From an uncultured Eubacteriales bacterium (GTDB taxonomy: Bacteria; Bacillota; Clostridia; Oscillospirales; Oscillospiraceae), in NCBI GenBank assembly GCA_900547745.1, contig URHT01000025.1, forward strand, positions 1 through 29,355: a stretch of 29,355 bases of DNA, given 5' to 3'. Position 1 is the first letter of the stretch; every line of letters starts with the position of its first letter. The notes under the pieces are model-generated. The model saw only the letters and a program-made list of their open reading frames with translations. It was not told the DNA's origin and ran no database searches. Position numbers and translations under genes: made by a program. Below, piece by piece: positions 1-7,410 of the stretch.

Positions 1-14
1 ATAGGGCTTCGCCC

Positions 15-58
15 GCAAAATAAATACCCCCGGCTTCGCCGGGGGATATTTATTTTGC
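15..58. terminator. Long AT-GC-AT hairpin, probable bidirectional terminator
   Basis: An almost perfect inverted repeat of about 20 bp (left arm 15-34, right arm 38-58, three-base TTC loop, one bulged base). The GC core is CCCCCGGC/GCCGGGGG and the outer arms are AAAATAAATA/TATTTATTTT. A GC core flanked by A- and T-rich arms works as an intrinsic terminator on either strand. It lies just downstream of the minus-strand acetyltransferase that ends at 92, so it probably ends that transcript. A smaller GGGC-TTC-GCCC hairpin sits immediately to its left. Confidence 0.75.
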
Positions 59-91
59 CGTATAGGGGAGCGCGTTTCCGGGGCGTTTGCC

Positions 92-628
92 TCAGCCTTT
101 GCCGCCGGCTGTCCGCGCCAGCTTTGCCCCGACAGCAGGCGTTGTCCATTTGCTGAACACCTGGGAACCAATATCGGGAAGGTATCCCAGATCTTCATAG
201 CCCAATTTTTTCAATAATGCCATGCTGGGCGCATTTTCCGGTTCGGTAAAGCAGACAAACGCCCATGACGGGTATCTTTTGTGAAGCAGATCCATGAGCG
301 CGGTCAGGGCCTCGTATGCATAGCCCTGGCGATGGCAGCGGTAGTGGAACGTGTATCCCATGGAAATGACGCCATCCTCGGGCATGACCACGATCTCGCC
401 GATCATCTCGTCGGACTGCTTCAGCGCGGCCGACAGCATAAACGGGGCGTCCACAGAGATCACATCGTTTTGGCGGTGCTCGATCAGCCGCCGGATGCCA
501 TCAAGCTCCTTTGTCTGGCCGCGCTGATATTTTGCGCATATTTCGCTGCTGCGGTAATCAAACATACTGTCTGCGTCCTTTGCCGCGGTATTGCGAAGGA
601 CCAGCCTTTCGGTCTCTATAAAAACCAT
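92..628 (-). CDS. GNAT-family N-acetyltransferase
   Basis: A 178-residue cytoplasmic acetyltransferase of the GNAT fold (RimJ/RimL-like, Acetyltransf_3 type), expected to move an acetyl group from acetyl-CoA to an amine; the substrate cannot be told. The N-terminus reads FIETERLVLR, the usual first strand of this subfamily. The acetyl-CoA site is the RQGYAYEAL stretch near residue 110, and the ENAPSMALLKKLGYE stretch near residue 145 is the typical C-terminal motif. The start at 628 is chosen because AAGGAG lies just upstream and because family similarity begins here; the open frame continues to 796 without homology. It follows the small ORF and the kinase on the same strand and ends just before a strong hairpin. 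The last 20 residues look like an unstructured tail. Confidence 0.85.
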   Translation of the reverse strand: MVFIETERLVLRNTAAKDADSMFDYRSSEICAKYQRGQTKELDGIRRLIEHRQNDVISVDAPFMLSAALKQSDEMIGEIVVMPEDGVISMGYTFHYRCHRQGYAYEALTALMDLLHKRYPSWAFVCFTEPENAPSMALLKKLGYEDLGYLPDIGSQVFSKWTTPAVGAKLARTAGGKG

Positions 629-671
629 TTTTTCTCCTTTTGCCGGTCTACCGGCACACGATGAAAGCGCG

Positions 672-690
672 CTCTTTCGTACCGAAAGAG
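672..690. repeat. Perfect 8-bp hairpin between small ORF and acetyltransferase
   Basis: CTCTTTCG at 672-679 and CGAAAGAG at 683-690 form a perfect stem with a three-base loop, right after the stop of the small minus-strand ORF. There is no T-run on the minus strand, so this is not a classical terminator. A second short hairpin (TGCCGG/CCGGCA, 641-656) lies just before the acetyltransferase ribosome site. They may process or partly attenuate the transcript. Confidence 0.4.
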
Positions 691-692
691 GG

Positions 693-800
693 TCAGTCCT
701 GCCGCTGAAAGCGCACGGTGTAGGCCCCCAGCACCTGCGCGCAGGGGATGCGGTCCTGCTCGATGCCGTAGGCCATGACGAGCTGTTCAATATCATACAT
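693..800 (-). CDS. Small ORF, 35 residues, coupled to the upstream kinase
   Basis: ATG at 800 and TGA at 693-695 enclose a 35-residue frame beginning MYDIEQLVMAYGI and ending VRFQRQD. A strong site, GGAGG, lies six bases upstream of the ATG, inside the end of the kinase gene. The ATG overlaps the kinase stop by eight bases, as expected for translational coupling. There is no signal peptide, membrane segment or recognisable domain; it is mildly acidic at the N-terminus and basic at the C-terminus. It may be a real microprotein or the N-terminal stub of a larger gene lost by deletion. No function is proposed. Confidence 0.5.
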   Translation of the reverse strand: MYDIEQLVMAYGIEQDRIPCAQVLGAYTVRFQRQD

Positions 801-1407
801 GCTGTACCTCCGTTTCACTGTGTAAGAGGATGTCGCAGCGCTGCGGGATGGAGAACGCCGCGAAATACTGCTCCTCCAGCGGGATCCAGCGGGTGCGGAA
901 CACCGCCGCCTGCTCCGGGCCGCTGCGGCGCCGGATGCGGCGCAGCTGCTCGTCAGGCTTCACCGTCAGAAAGACCCGCAGGTCGTAGCTGTCCCACAGG
1001 GCCGGGTGGCAGGCGTAGGCCCCCTCCACCACGGTCAGCGCCGCAGCTTCGGCGTGTACCGCGTCGCCCAGCGCCTGCCGCCGGCACAGGTAGGGGCGGA
1101 ATGTCACCGGCAGACCCTGCCGGGCGGGGCCCAGCACCTCCGCCAGAAAGCGCTCGTGATCCACGTTTTCGCCGGGGTGGGCCAACCGTTCCACCGTGCG
1201 CTGCACCGGCCGGAGGAAGAAGTCGTCCATGTGGAACACGCGGCCACCCAGCTCCTGCTGAAGACGCTGGGCCAGCGTGGTCTTGCCGGCGCCGCAGCGG
1301 CCGTCGATGGCGATGAGCAGCGGCGCGCCCGGCAGCCGCCGGCGGATGGTCTGCACCAGTCGGTCATAGCCGGCGGGGGCAGGGAAGGGGTGGTCGGTGT
1401 GTTCCAT
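793..1407 (-). CDS. Uridine-kinase-like P-loop kinase
   Basis: A 204-residue P-loop kinase of the uridine kinase/phosphoribulokinase type. The Walker A motif is GRCGAGKTT at residues 36-44 and the conserved DDFF follows at 61-64, as in uridine kinases, where the Asp helps position the acceptor hydroxyl. A VVEGAYA stretch near residue 135 and a CDILL segment near the end match the core. It should phosphorylate a small nucleoside- or sugar-like substrate with ATP in the cytoplasm; the exact substrate is unknown. The start at 1407 is preferred over the longer frame to 1461 because AAGGAG precedes it at good spacing and the extra residues overlap the promoter. It leads a short minus-strand unit with the small ORF and probably the acetyltransferase. 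Confidence 0.8.
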   Translation of the reverse strand: MEHTDHPFPAPAGYDRLVQTIRRRLPGAPLLIAIDGRCGAGKTTLAQRLQQELGGRVFHMDDFFLRPVQRTVERLAHPGENVDHERFLAEVLGPARQGLPVTFRPYLCRRQALGDAVHAEAAALTVVEGAYACHPALWDSYDLRVFLTVKPDEQLRRIRRRSGPEQAAVFRTRWIPLEEQYFAAFSIPQRCDILLHSETEVQHV

Positions 1408-1449
1408 GGTGCGGTGCTCCTTTCCCGGCGGAGAGATATTTCTGCGGGA

Positions 1450-1478
1450 ATGATACCACATTGGTGTGGGAAATACAA
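1450..1478 (-). promoter_or_regulatory. Promoter of the kinase unit
   Basis: On the minus strand TTGTAT (1473-1478) and TATCAT (1450-1455) are separated by exactly 17 bases, with TG two bases before the -10. This sits 43 bases upstream of the chosen kinase start. Three TTCCC(G/A)C-like strings surround the -10 region and could be a binding site, but they are not a clean inverted repeat. Confidence 0.7.
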
Positions 1479-1497
1479 CATTTCCGCGGGAAAAGCA

Positions 1498-1526
1498 TTA
1501 CGGCTCCCGGCGGGATGCGGTATAGT
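1498..1526 (+). promoter_or_regulatory. Probable promoter of the decayed aldo/keto reductase
   Basis: TTACGG (1498-1503) and TATAGT (1521-1526) with a 17-base spacer. It is followed 35 bases later by AAAGGAG (1561-1567) and a GTG at 1575. The -35 is weak but the -10 is good. It is divergent from, and very close to, the kinase promoter. Confidence 0.5.
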
Positions 1527-1574
1527 TTCAACAAAAGCCGCCTGCAGGCGGGCAACAGAGAAAGGAGATCTGAC

Positions 1575-1678
1575 GTGGAATATACGAGGTACTGGAGCAG
1601 ATCCTCACCGACTATCCGGACATTGAGGTGGTGCAGATCCAGTTCAACTATCTGGACTACGACGATCCCGCCGGATGA
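1575..1678 (+). pseudogene. Remnant of an aldo/keto reductase
   Basis: Aldo/keto reductases of this clostridial group start with MEYTRFGKTG-like residues. Here GTG at 1575, behind a good ribosome site, gives only MEYTRY before the frame becomes meaningless. From 1580, in the next frame, the sequence reads VLEQILTDYPDIEVVQIQFN and then YLDYDDPA, the family's characteristic strand near the middle of the barrel, and stops with TGA at 1676-1678. So the first few codons are fused out of frame to an internal piece, with most of the N-terminal half and the whole C-terminal half gone. The NADPH-binding and catalytic Tyr/Lys parts are absent, so no activity is expected. Identification of the VVQIQFNYLDY motif is from knowledge of the family. 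Confidence 0.7.
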
Positions 1679-1816
1679 GACTGCGGCCGCGGGTCACGCC
1701 TTCTGCTACGCGGGACTGCATGGTGCGGGGCGTGATGCTTTGTCAAGATTATCCGACAACGATGCACAGTACGGTGGGAGCCAATCGGTCAGCGTGAAGA
1801 ACTTCACCTCAAATCA
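1679..1816. other. Gene-free stretch with a short unidentified frame and a palindrome
   Basis: Between the reductase remnant and the flippase stop there is no convincing gene. A 25-codon frame at 1720-1797 (MVRGVMLCQ...ANRSA) looks protein-like but has no ribosome site and is not recognised. The perfect 14-base palindrome GTGAAGAACTTCAC lies at 1794-1807, right after the flippase stop on the minus strand. It has no T-run, so it is at best a weak end signal for the polysaccharide operon. Confidence 0.4.
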
Positions 1817-3280
1817 TTAATGCAGCGCATTGATTTCCTGCATCGCTGTAAAGATCTTATTTTTATTTAGCAAAAAAATACAAAGGATATACGCACTGCC
1901 TAATACACAAAGGGTAATAATGGAGTCAATGGCAAACAACTCTAATGCATACTTTGCAGCAAAGCAAATTGTACCAAGAACTGCCAATTCAATCACAAAG
2001 GCCAAGAAATCTTTCCAGTCAATTAGCTCCCATATGGATGTTTTGAGCGATTGCGCACTCATTTTCGCCAGGATGGCCGTTAGTATCACCGTCACAAAAA
2101 CGGTCGCGATTGCAGGGCCTATAAAACCGAAAATGTGATAGAACAGGACATTGCAGCCAGCATTGGCTATTAGCGCTACAAGCGAACAAGCCATGAGAGT
2201 TTTCGTCTGCCCGCTTGCGCTCAAGACAATTGACATATTTGCAAACTTGACCATATCCACTATTGTGTAAAGAATAAAGATAGGTTGTCCTGATAAATAT
2301 TTTTCGCCATAAAGAAATAAGACCATTTCCTTTGATAGAATCATGCAGGCAGCCGTAAATGTAAATGCTGTATAGTACCCTATTTTCAAATAGTTTTTGA
2401 AAAGAATTCTACCATGCGCGTAATCTCTTTCTCCAAAATATCGCGTTAGAATCGGAACTAAAACCGTTAAAAACGAAGTCGATACAATATCAAATGGCAG
2501 TAATGTAGCGCAGTTCGCATAAATGGCATATTGATCCGTGTTGTACCATCCACCAATCAACATTTTATCTATATCACGGCATAGGGAATTGGTTAAAACA
2601 TAGATGCCCATCGGAATACTGTACCATAGGATTTCCTTTGTTTTATTCCAATTAATTCTATAAGGCATTATCGTGAACTTCTCTTTTGCAAAAGTCCAGC
2701 CAAAGAACATTGTAATAATCACTTCAAACGTTAAAAACGCAATTAATATAATCGTTATGTCTTTTAATACCCATGCTGCGATGATATACACAATCAATCT
2801 AAGCGATGCGAATCCGGCATTTCGCATCATGACAGATTTAACCCTGCCAATGGAAACTTGCAGGTATTGAAGGGAAACATTCAAATTGGCAAAAAGCGGC
2901 CTAAAGGCAATCAGCCAAAAGAAACTTGAGAGCATCGGATTGTTGAAGTAACCTATTAAGCCGTTCGATAAAGCAATGATGAGGATTCCGGCAATGATGC
3001 CGATAATCATTTGAAGACCTATTATTGTGTTGATATATGCTCTTTGAAATTTTTCATCATTACTTCTATTGTAGAAGTAGTTTACTGCATCGACCAGCCC
3101 AAGTGCAGTTAGATTTGTTGCAGTTGTTACGATGAGATTTGTCTGGGAAAACGTTCCGTACAATTCGAGGCTTAATGCGTGAGACATGATCATCGTGCTC
3201 AGAATACCGCTAATTGTGGTAAACGCTTTTACAATGGTTAGTAAAACCGAATTCCCTGAATTGCCCTCAAAAATCTTCAT
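1817..3280 (-). CDS. Wzx-type polysaccharide flippase (MOP superfamily)
   Basis: A 487-residue integral membrane protein with about 12-14 hydrophobic segments along its whole length, the length and pattern of Wzx/RfbX flippases (Polysacc_synt family). It should flip the finished lipid-linked repeat unit from the inner to the outer face of the membrane. It has the usual polar, basic N-terminus (MKIFEGNSGNSVLLTIVKAF), a YGTFSQ stretch after the first helix and a central loop with the DKMLIGGWY sequence typical of the family. Its ATG overlaps the end of the polymerase gene by four bases, so translation is coupled. It is the last gene of the operon and clearly AT-rich compared with the flanking chromosome, as is its polymerase neighbour. 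Sugar specificity cannot be read. Confidence 0.88.
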   Translation of the reverse strand: MKIFEGNSGNSVLLTIVKAFTTISGILSTMIMSHALSLELYGTFSQTNLIVTTATNLTALGLVDAVNYFYNRSNDEKFQRAYINTIIGLQMIIGIIAGILIIALSNGLIGYFNNPMLSSFFWLIAFRPLFANLNVSLQYLQVSIGRVKSVMMRNAGFASLRLIVYIIAAWVLKDITIILIAFLTFEVIITMFFGWTFAKEKFTIMPYRINWNKTKEILWYSIPMGIYVLTNSLCRDIDKMLIGGWYNTDQYAIYANCATLLPFDIVSTSFLTVLVPILTRYFGERDYAHGRILFKNYLKIGYYTAFTFTAACMILSKEMVLFLYGEKYLSGQPIFILYTIVDMVKFANMSIVLSASGQTKTLMACSLVALIANAGCNVLFYHIFGFIGPAIATVFVTVILTAILAKMSAQSLKTSIWELIDWKDFLAFVIELAVLGTICFAAKYALELFAIDSIITLCVLGSAYILCIFLLNKNKIFTAMQEINALH

Positions 3281-4572
3281 GTTACTCTGCTCACCAATGA
3301 GTCTTCATTTAGTGTACCATATCTGAGAATGAGCATCAAAAACAGCAAAACAGAATTTGTGATGTTGTCAACTGTTGAGATGCATATAACTATTGTGATA
3401 TAAGCCATTATTGTTGGAAGCGCATCCTGCATGTTTTTGAAACCAACGCGGGTAGACCTTTTTTTAAATCGAATTGGTGCCAGTATGAACCAAAGATCAA
3501 TGGCGGTTCCCAAGAATACACCGGTTCCGCATATCCATTCGAGCCAAGTGTTATGGCAGGCAAGATTTCTGCCCGTCAACAAGTATATTTGATTTTGCCC
3601 AACGCCGAACCACTCTTTTCCATTTTGAATCAAATATTCAAGGTTTGCTTTCCAGATAGTAAATCTTCCGTACTCTGAATTTAGCGATGCTCTGTCGCCA
3701 AACATATCCATCCATATCTTAACTACTTCCAGAACGATGGTGGCGGCATTGAGAATGGAGATTACAAGAAGAGCGACGATAACTGCCGTTCCAATCAAAG
3801 CCATGCGGCGTTTATTTTTCGCTCTCTTATACCCAATAGCAAAGAAAATGATTAGCATGATAAAGCTGCATATCCATGCCATTCGGGAGCCAGAAAAAAA
3901 TACGACCATCAAGTAAATGATAACCGCAAATAAACTTTTGGCAACATCCTGCCTGCGATACACAATATTAGCAAAAGCATAAGCCGCTCCGGGAATGAGT
4001 GTCGTAATCACGCTGTTTGGGTCAATGCAAAATCCTCTTAGTCGTGCTGAAACAATGCCGCCGAAGGAAGCCTGCTTTAAAACCATACCTGCTTCGAGAC
4101 GATCTAAGGCATAAATACCATCAATGGCAATGTCGGAGTAGGAACATAACCACGCGGCAGTAAAAACAATGCCATAACCGATCGTGGCCGATAATGCAGC
4201 TTGTCCCATCTCATCGAATTCGACGCCATCGCGTTGATAGCTCTGGTAGCAATATCCAATCATCAAAACCAGAATGAACATTATATGTTGCATGACAGAT
4301 GCCATGACAAAGCCTGTCAGAAAATCACTGAAAATGAGTGCGAATGCAACCGCTGCGATTGCGCCACGTACTCGAATTGTCTTATTCCTAACGAAAGCAC
4401 CTACAATAATGCATATACCAAACAGCATATACGGCTTTATGGTTGCACCTGCGATTGTAACGCCATACATTTCAATCGGCAGAAGAAGCCATATATAATG
4501 ATACCAGTTTATTCCCTTTTTACAGAACAGCCATGAAATGATCACTGCTGCTGCGATCCATACCCAAATCAT
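3277..4572 (-). CDS. Wzy-type O-antigen/exopolysaccharide polymerase
   Basis: A 431-residue protein made almost wholly of hydrophobic helices, about 10-12, with one large hydrophilic loop in the second half (from GDRASLNSEYGRFTIW to GRNLACHNTWLEW). This layout, and the HNTWLEW element after a long loop, is that of the Wzy/WaaL (O-antigen ligase-like) family. As the only such gene in a Wzx-containing operon it is read as the polymerase that joins repeat units outside the membrane, rather than a ligase. The start at 4572 has a modest AAGGATGG site. The stop overlaps the flippase start by four bases. It is strongly AT-rich for this chromosome, suggesting transfer. Confidence 0.82.
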   Translation of the reverse strand: MIWVWIAAAVIISWLFCKKGINWYHYIWLLLPIEMYGVTIAGATIKPYMLFGICIIVGAFVRNKTIRVRGAIAAVAFALIFSDFLTGFVMASVMQHIMFILVLMIGYCYQSYQRDGVEFDEMGQAALSATIGYGIVFTAAWLCSYSDIAIDGIYALDRLEAGMVLKQASFGGIVSARLRGFCIDPNSVITTLIPGAAYAFANIVYRRQDVAKSLFAVIIYLMVVFFSGSRMAWICSFIMLIIFFAIGYKRAKNKRRMALIGTAVIVALLVISILNAATIVLEVVKIWMDMFGDRASLNSEYGRFTIWKANLEYLIQNGKEWFGVGQNQIYLLTGRNLACHNTWLEWICGTGVFLGTAIDLWFILAPIRFKKRSTRVGFKNMQDALPTIMAYITIVICISTVDNITNSVLLFLMLILRYGTLNEDSLVSRVT

Positions 4573-4588
4573 TTATGTCGTTCCATCC

Positions 4589-5680
4589 TTATAGATACTT
4601 ACTGGCGGTTTTCTGCGCCGCACTCAGTGTAAATTCGTCCAGTATCGTCTGATAGGCGTTTTCTGCCATTTCCTGATAGGCTGCTCTCGGCATAAGAATC
4701 CCTCTTTCGATTCCAGCGGAGATCGCATCAATCGAACACTCCGAAAGGAGGATACCGTTTTTGCCGTCTTGCACAACATCGGCGATCCCGCCAACAGCCG
4801 AAGCGATTGCCGGAATGCCGTACCCCATCATCTCGATCAGGCCATTGGGAAGGCCCTCTGTATCGGAGGGGAACAAAAGATACTTCCAACTTTTTGTGTG
4901 GCTTTGCAGTTCGGAATGCTCGACCCATCCCACCAGATTGATATAGCTTTCAGCATCCAGCTGTTTTATCAGATCTTCACATTCCTGCTGCTGCTTTCCG
5001 GAACCGATGATCTCCAGTCTCCAATCGGGGTGTTTTTCGTGGAGCCTATGCAGCGCTGTAATGCTCTCCAAGACGTGCTTGCCAGGTGTCAGCCGGCATA
5101 CCATGCCTAAAACGTTCGCTCTGTTTACGAAGGCCGGGCTTGTGACTACATCTGTGTAAAGATGCATGAGCTTATAGCGTTTTCCCTCAAAGCTGTGCCA
5201 TTCTTTTTTTACGGATGCGCTTTCCATGCACACATAGTCGGCGTGTGAAGCCATATATCGGATCAGCCGACCCGATAGGGCAGTGAAGGTGCTTTTCCGA
5301 CCTTCTTTTTCCACATTTCCGTAGATGAAGTAATTGACCTCCATTTTTTTCGCTTTTGCCGCGAGGTAGGGGAGAATCATCTTATCTGCAATCCAAAAGT
5401 AAATCGGTTGATCTATTTTCCCGTTTCGGATAACAGAGGCCATCATCTTAAATTGGATAGCGGCAACAGAAGCGATCCGTTTGATCCTGCCAGGCTGTCG
5501 GATGATTGGAAAAGAGGTTAATTCAATATCGTTCAGATCATCCTCGACGCTAAGATTTCCACCAATGACCTGGATCGATCCGACAGATGGCCTAACCACG
5601 CGAAGGAACTTGCTCAGAGTAACTTCAGCAGAGCGATTGGCGGCTATCATTGGATTTGTTATTATAACTATATGCTTCAT
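4589..5680 (-). CDS. GT4-family glycosyltransferase
   Basis: A 363-residue GT-B glycosyltransferase. The C-terminal half has the GT4 hallmarks: VCRLTPGKHVLESI as the start of the donor domain near residue 190, and SDTEGLPNGLIEMMGYGIPAIAS with the paired acidic residues of the EX7E motif near residue 270. It adds one sugar from a nucleotide-sugar donor to the lipid-linked intermediate on the cytoplasmic face; donor and acceptor are unknown. ATG at 5680 overlaps the acyltransferase stop as TGATG, so the two are translationally coupled; a TTG one codon upstream is an alternative. No good ribosome site is visible, in keeping with re-initiation. Confidence 0.85.
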   Translation of the reverse strand: MKHIVIITNPMIAANRSAEVTLSKFLRVVRPSVGSIQVIGGNLSVEDDLNDIELTSFPIIRQPGRIKRIASVAAIQFKMMASVIRNGKIDQPIYFWIADKMILPYLAAKAKKMEVNYFIYGNVEKEGRKSTFTALSGRLIRYMASHADYVCMESASVKKEWHSFEGKRYKLMHLYTDVVTSPAFVNRANVLGMVCRLTPGKHVLESITALHRLHEKHPDWRLEIIGSGKQQQECEDLIKQLDAESYINLVGWVEHSELQSHTKSWKYLLFPSDTEGLPNGLIEMMGYGIPAIASAVGGIADVVQDGKNGILLSECSIDAISAGIERGILMPRAAYQEMAENAYQTILDEFTLSAAQKTASKYL

Positions 5681-6198
5681 CAATTTTTGCGGTTCTTTAT
5701 AACTCTCGCCGGGTTTCCAGCTACAATATCATACTCTGATACATCTCTCGTAACAACAGAGCCTGCACCAACAATTGCGCCATCTCCGATTTTAACACCT
5801 GGAAGAATAATTACACGCCCACCAATCCATACATCGTTTCCAATAACTACTGGACGTTCCTCTGTTGATCCTTGCTTGCACATTGGGATATCTAAGCGGG
5901 AGCTTTCATGGTTGCGAACATATATAACGCAATCGGGAGCAATCATAACATTATCCCCGATAATGACTTTCCCATAAAAGTGTGCATTCACACCAATTCC
6001 GGAGTTGTTTCCAATTTCTGTTCTAATAGAGAATGTTGCATTTTTTTCGATATTAACATTATCCCCGCATTTGGGAAGCATCAATTTTGTTGCCCCCCCC
6101 CGACAACTCTTCCACAATCCTCCAAACTTTCCATAGGAAACCGGAAGATGCTTTGCAATCATATATAACGCACAACCAATATACTGCTTCATTTTCAT
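5680..6198 (-). CDS. Left-handed beta-helix (hexapeptide) acyltransferase
   Basis: A 172-residue acyltransferase of the serine acetyltransferase/maltose O-acetyltransferase/WcaF type. From about residue 45 to 165 it consists of hexapeptide repeats: IGNNSGIGVNAHF, IGDNVMIAPDCVI, IGNDVWIGGRVII, ILPGVKIGDGAIVGAGSVV. The ending VAGNPARVIKNRKN is the classic C-terminus of the family. The His in YVRNHES is a likely catalytic base. It probably O-acetylates a sugar of the repeat unit, using acetyl-CoA in the cytoplasm. A run of nine G on the coding strand (nine C at 6093-6101 as written) encodes Arg33-Gly-Gly in the N-terminal part; a one-base slip would destroy the enzyme. ATG at 6198 overlaps the upstream gene by four bases. 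Confidence 0.88.
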   Translation of the reverse strand: MKMKQYIGCALYMIAKHLPVSYGKFGGLWKSCRGGATKLMLPKCGDNVNIEKNATFSIRTEIGNNSGIGVNAHFYGKVIIGDNVMIAPDCVIYVRNHESSRLDIPMCKQGSTEERPVVIGNDVWIGGRVIILPGVKIGDGAIVGAGSVVTRDVSEYDIVAGNPARVIKNRKN

Positions 6199-7373
6199 AC
6201 TCGTAAACCACCTTTACTGCTTTGTACATTCAAAAACAAATATGTAATTTTATTTTTGAAGTTTGCACTTGTTTGCTTCATGCAGAATGCATATCCACGT
6301 TCTAACTCTTCTGCATTTGGTATTTCGAGTACCCTCTTCACAGCCTCTATAACACTCGATTCATTGTTTCCTTCATAGAAGGTTCCACATCCAGCGTGAT
6401 TTAGTAGTTCATAAGCCCCACTAGAATTCATAGTTACAACATGCCTCTTAGCCGACATTGCTTCCATGGCAACAAGTGACAGACCTTCTTCTGATGGAAC
6501 AAGAACACAATCAGTTGCGGCTAAAATATTTCCAATATCCGATCTAAACCCCATCCATAAAACTTGACTTTGTATGCCGCAATCTTCTATTCGCTGTTCA
6601 AGTTCTCTTCTAAAGATACGATCTGCCGCTGTAACCGTATCTCCAACAATAAGTCCTACAATATCCTCTCCGAGATTCTTCAAATTAGAGATAACGGAGA
6701 TGAGAACATCTTGACGCTTATTCCTCGTTATTGCTCCAATTTGGGTTACTATCTTTGCCCTCCAAAGCTTTCTACCCAGTTTTGCTTCCAGCTCTGCAAT
6801 TATTTTCTTCGCATCGCCATTCGCATATTTTTCAACATCGACAGGGTTATAGAGCACACGAACTTTTTCGTGTGCGTGTTCATTTACGATTTGGTCACCG
6901 ACACAACCGGAAACGGCAATGATTTTCCGGACAGACTTCCAGTTTCCGCAAAGGTTCAGCAGCTTCTTTGTTGCACCGTCCAAGAAAATATGATGTAAAT
7001 GCCAGATAACAGGCTTACGGGACAGCGTGCCGCAAATCGCGCTCCAGGGGAGTGCTGCAGGCCCCGGCGCGTACAGAATATCCGGATTATATTTGCGAAT
7101 CACACTGAGAGATTTCCGCACGTTTTTTGCTGACATCCAACCGTAGCGGAAAATCACTTGTTTTCCTTTTACACCGGTAGGCAACGTCTGGTTGCCCATT
7201 AGGGTATACGGGATATTCCGCTTTTTGAGTTCTTCCGACAGCATTCCTTCTGCAGGAATAAGACAATAAAACTCAAATTTATCGGACAGCATATCCATAA
7301 CGGTCAGCGTCATTTTCTGACCGCCAGATACTGTCGCCAGCGTTTCCCACACCAGAACCTTTTTCTTTTGCAT
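6195..7373 (-). CDS. GT4-family glycosyltransferase
   Basis: A 392-residue GT-B glycosyltransferase. The N-terminal acceptor domain starts VLVWETLATVSGGQKMTL, where the GGQ loop resembles the GG(A/Q) loop of GT4 enzymes. The donor domain begins near residue 205 (VTQIGAITRNKRQDVLI), and SEEGLSLVAMEAMSA carries the EX7E-type acidic pair near residue 300. It has no signal peptide or membrane helix and should act at the inner face of the membrane on the lipid-linked glycan. GAGGAAGAG lies just before the ATG at 7373. It is separated by 37 bases from the hydrolase gene upstream. Sugar specificity is unknown. Confidence 0.85.
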   Translation of the reverse strand: MQKKKVLVWETLATVSGGQKMTLTVMDMLSDKFEFYCLIPAEGMLSEELKKRNIPYTLMGNQTLPTGVKGKQVIFRYGWMSAKNVRKSLSVIRKYNPDILYAPGPAALPWSAICGTLSRKPVIWHLHHIFLDGATKKLLNLCGNWKSVRKIIAVSGCVGDQIVNEHAHEKVRVLYNPVDVEKYANGDAKKIIAELEAKLGRKLWRAKIVTQIGAITRNKRQDVLISVISNLKNLGEDIVGLIVGDTVTAADRIFRRELEQRIEDCGIQSQVLWMGFRSDIGNILAATDCVLVPSEEGLSLVAMEAMSAKRHVVTMNSSGAYELLNHAGCGTFYEGNNESSVIEAVKRVLEIPNAEELERGYAFCMKQTSANFKNKITYLFLNVQSSKGGLRV

Positions 7374-7410
7374 TTATCTCTTCCTCTTGCCGTATAAACT
7401 GGATAAGGGC

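Noticed and set aside
629..796. N-terminal extension of the acetyltransferase to 796
   Set aside because: The extra 56 residues have no homology and start without a ribosome site, while the ATG at 628 has one and matches the family start.
1794..1807. Terminator of the polysaccharide operon
   Set aside because: The palindrome GTGAAGAACTTCAC is perfect but short, AT-poor at the end and has no T-run on the minus strand, so it was not called a terminator.
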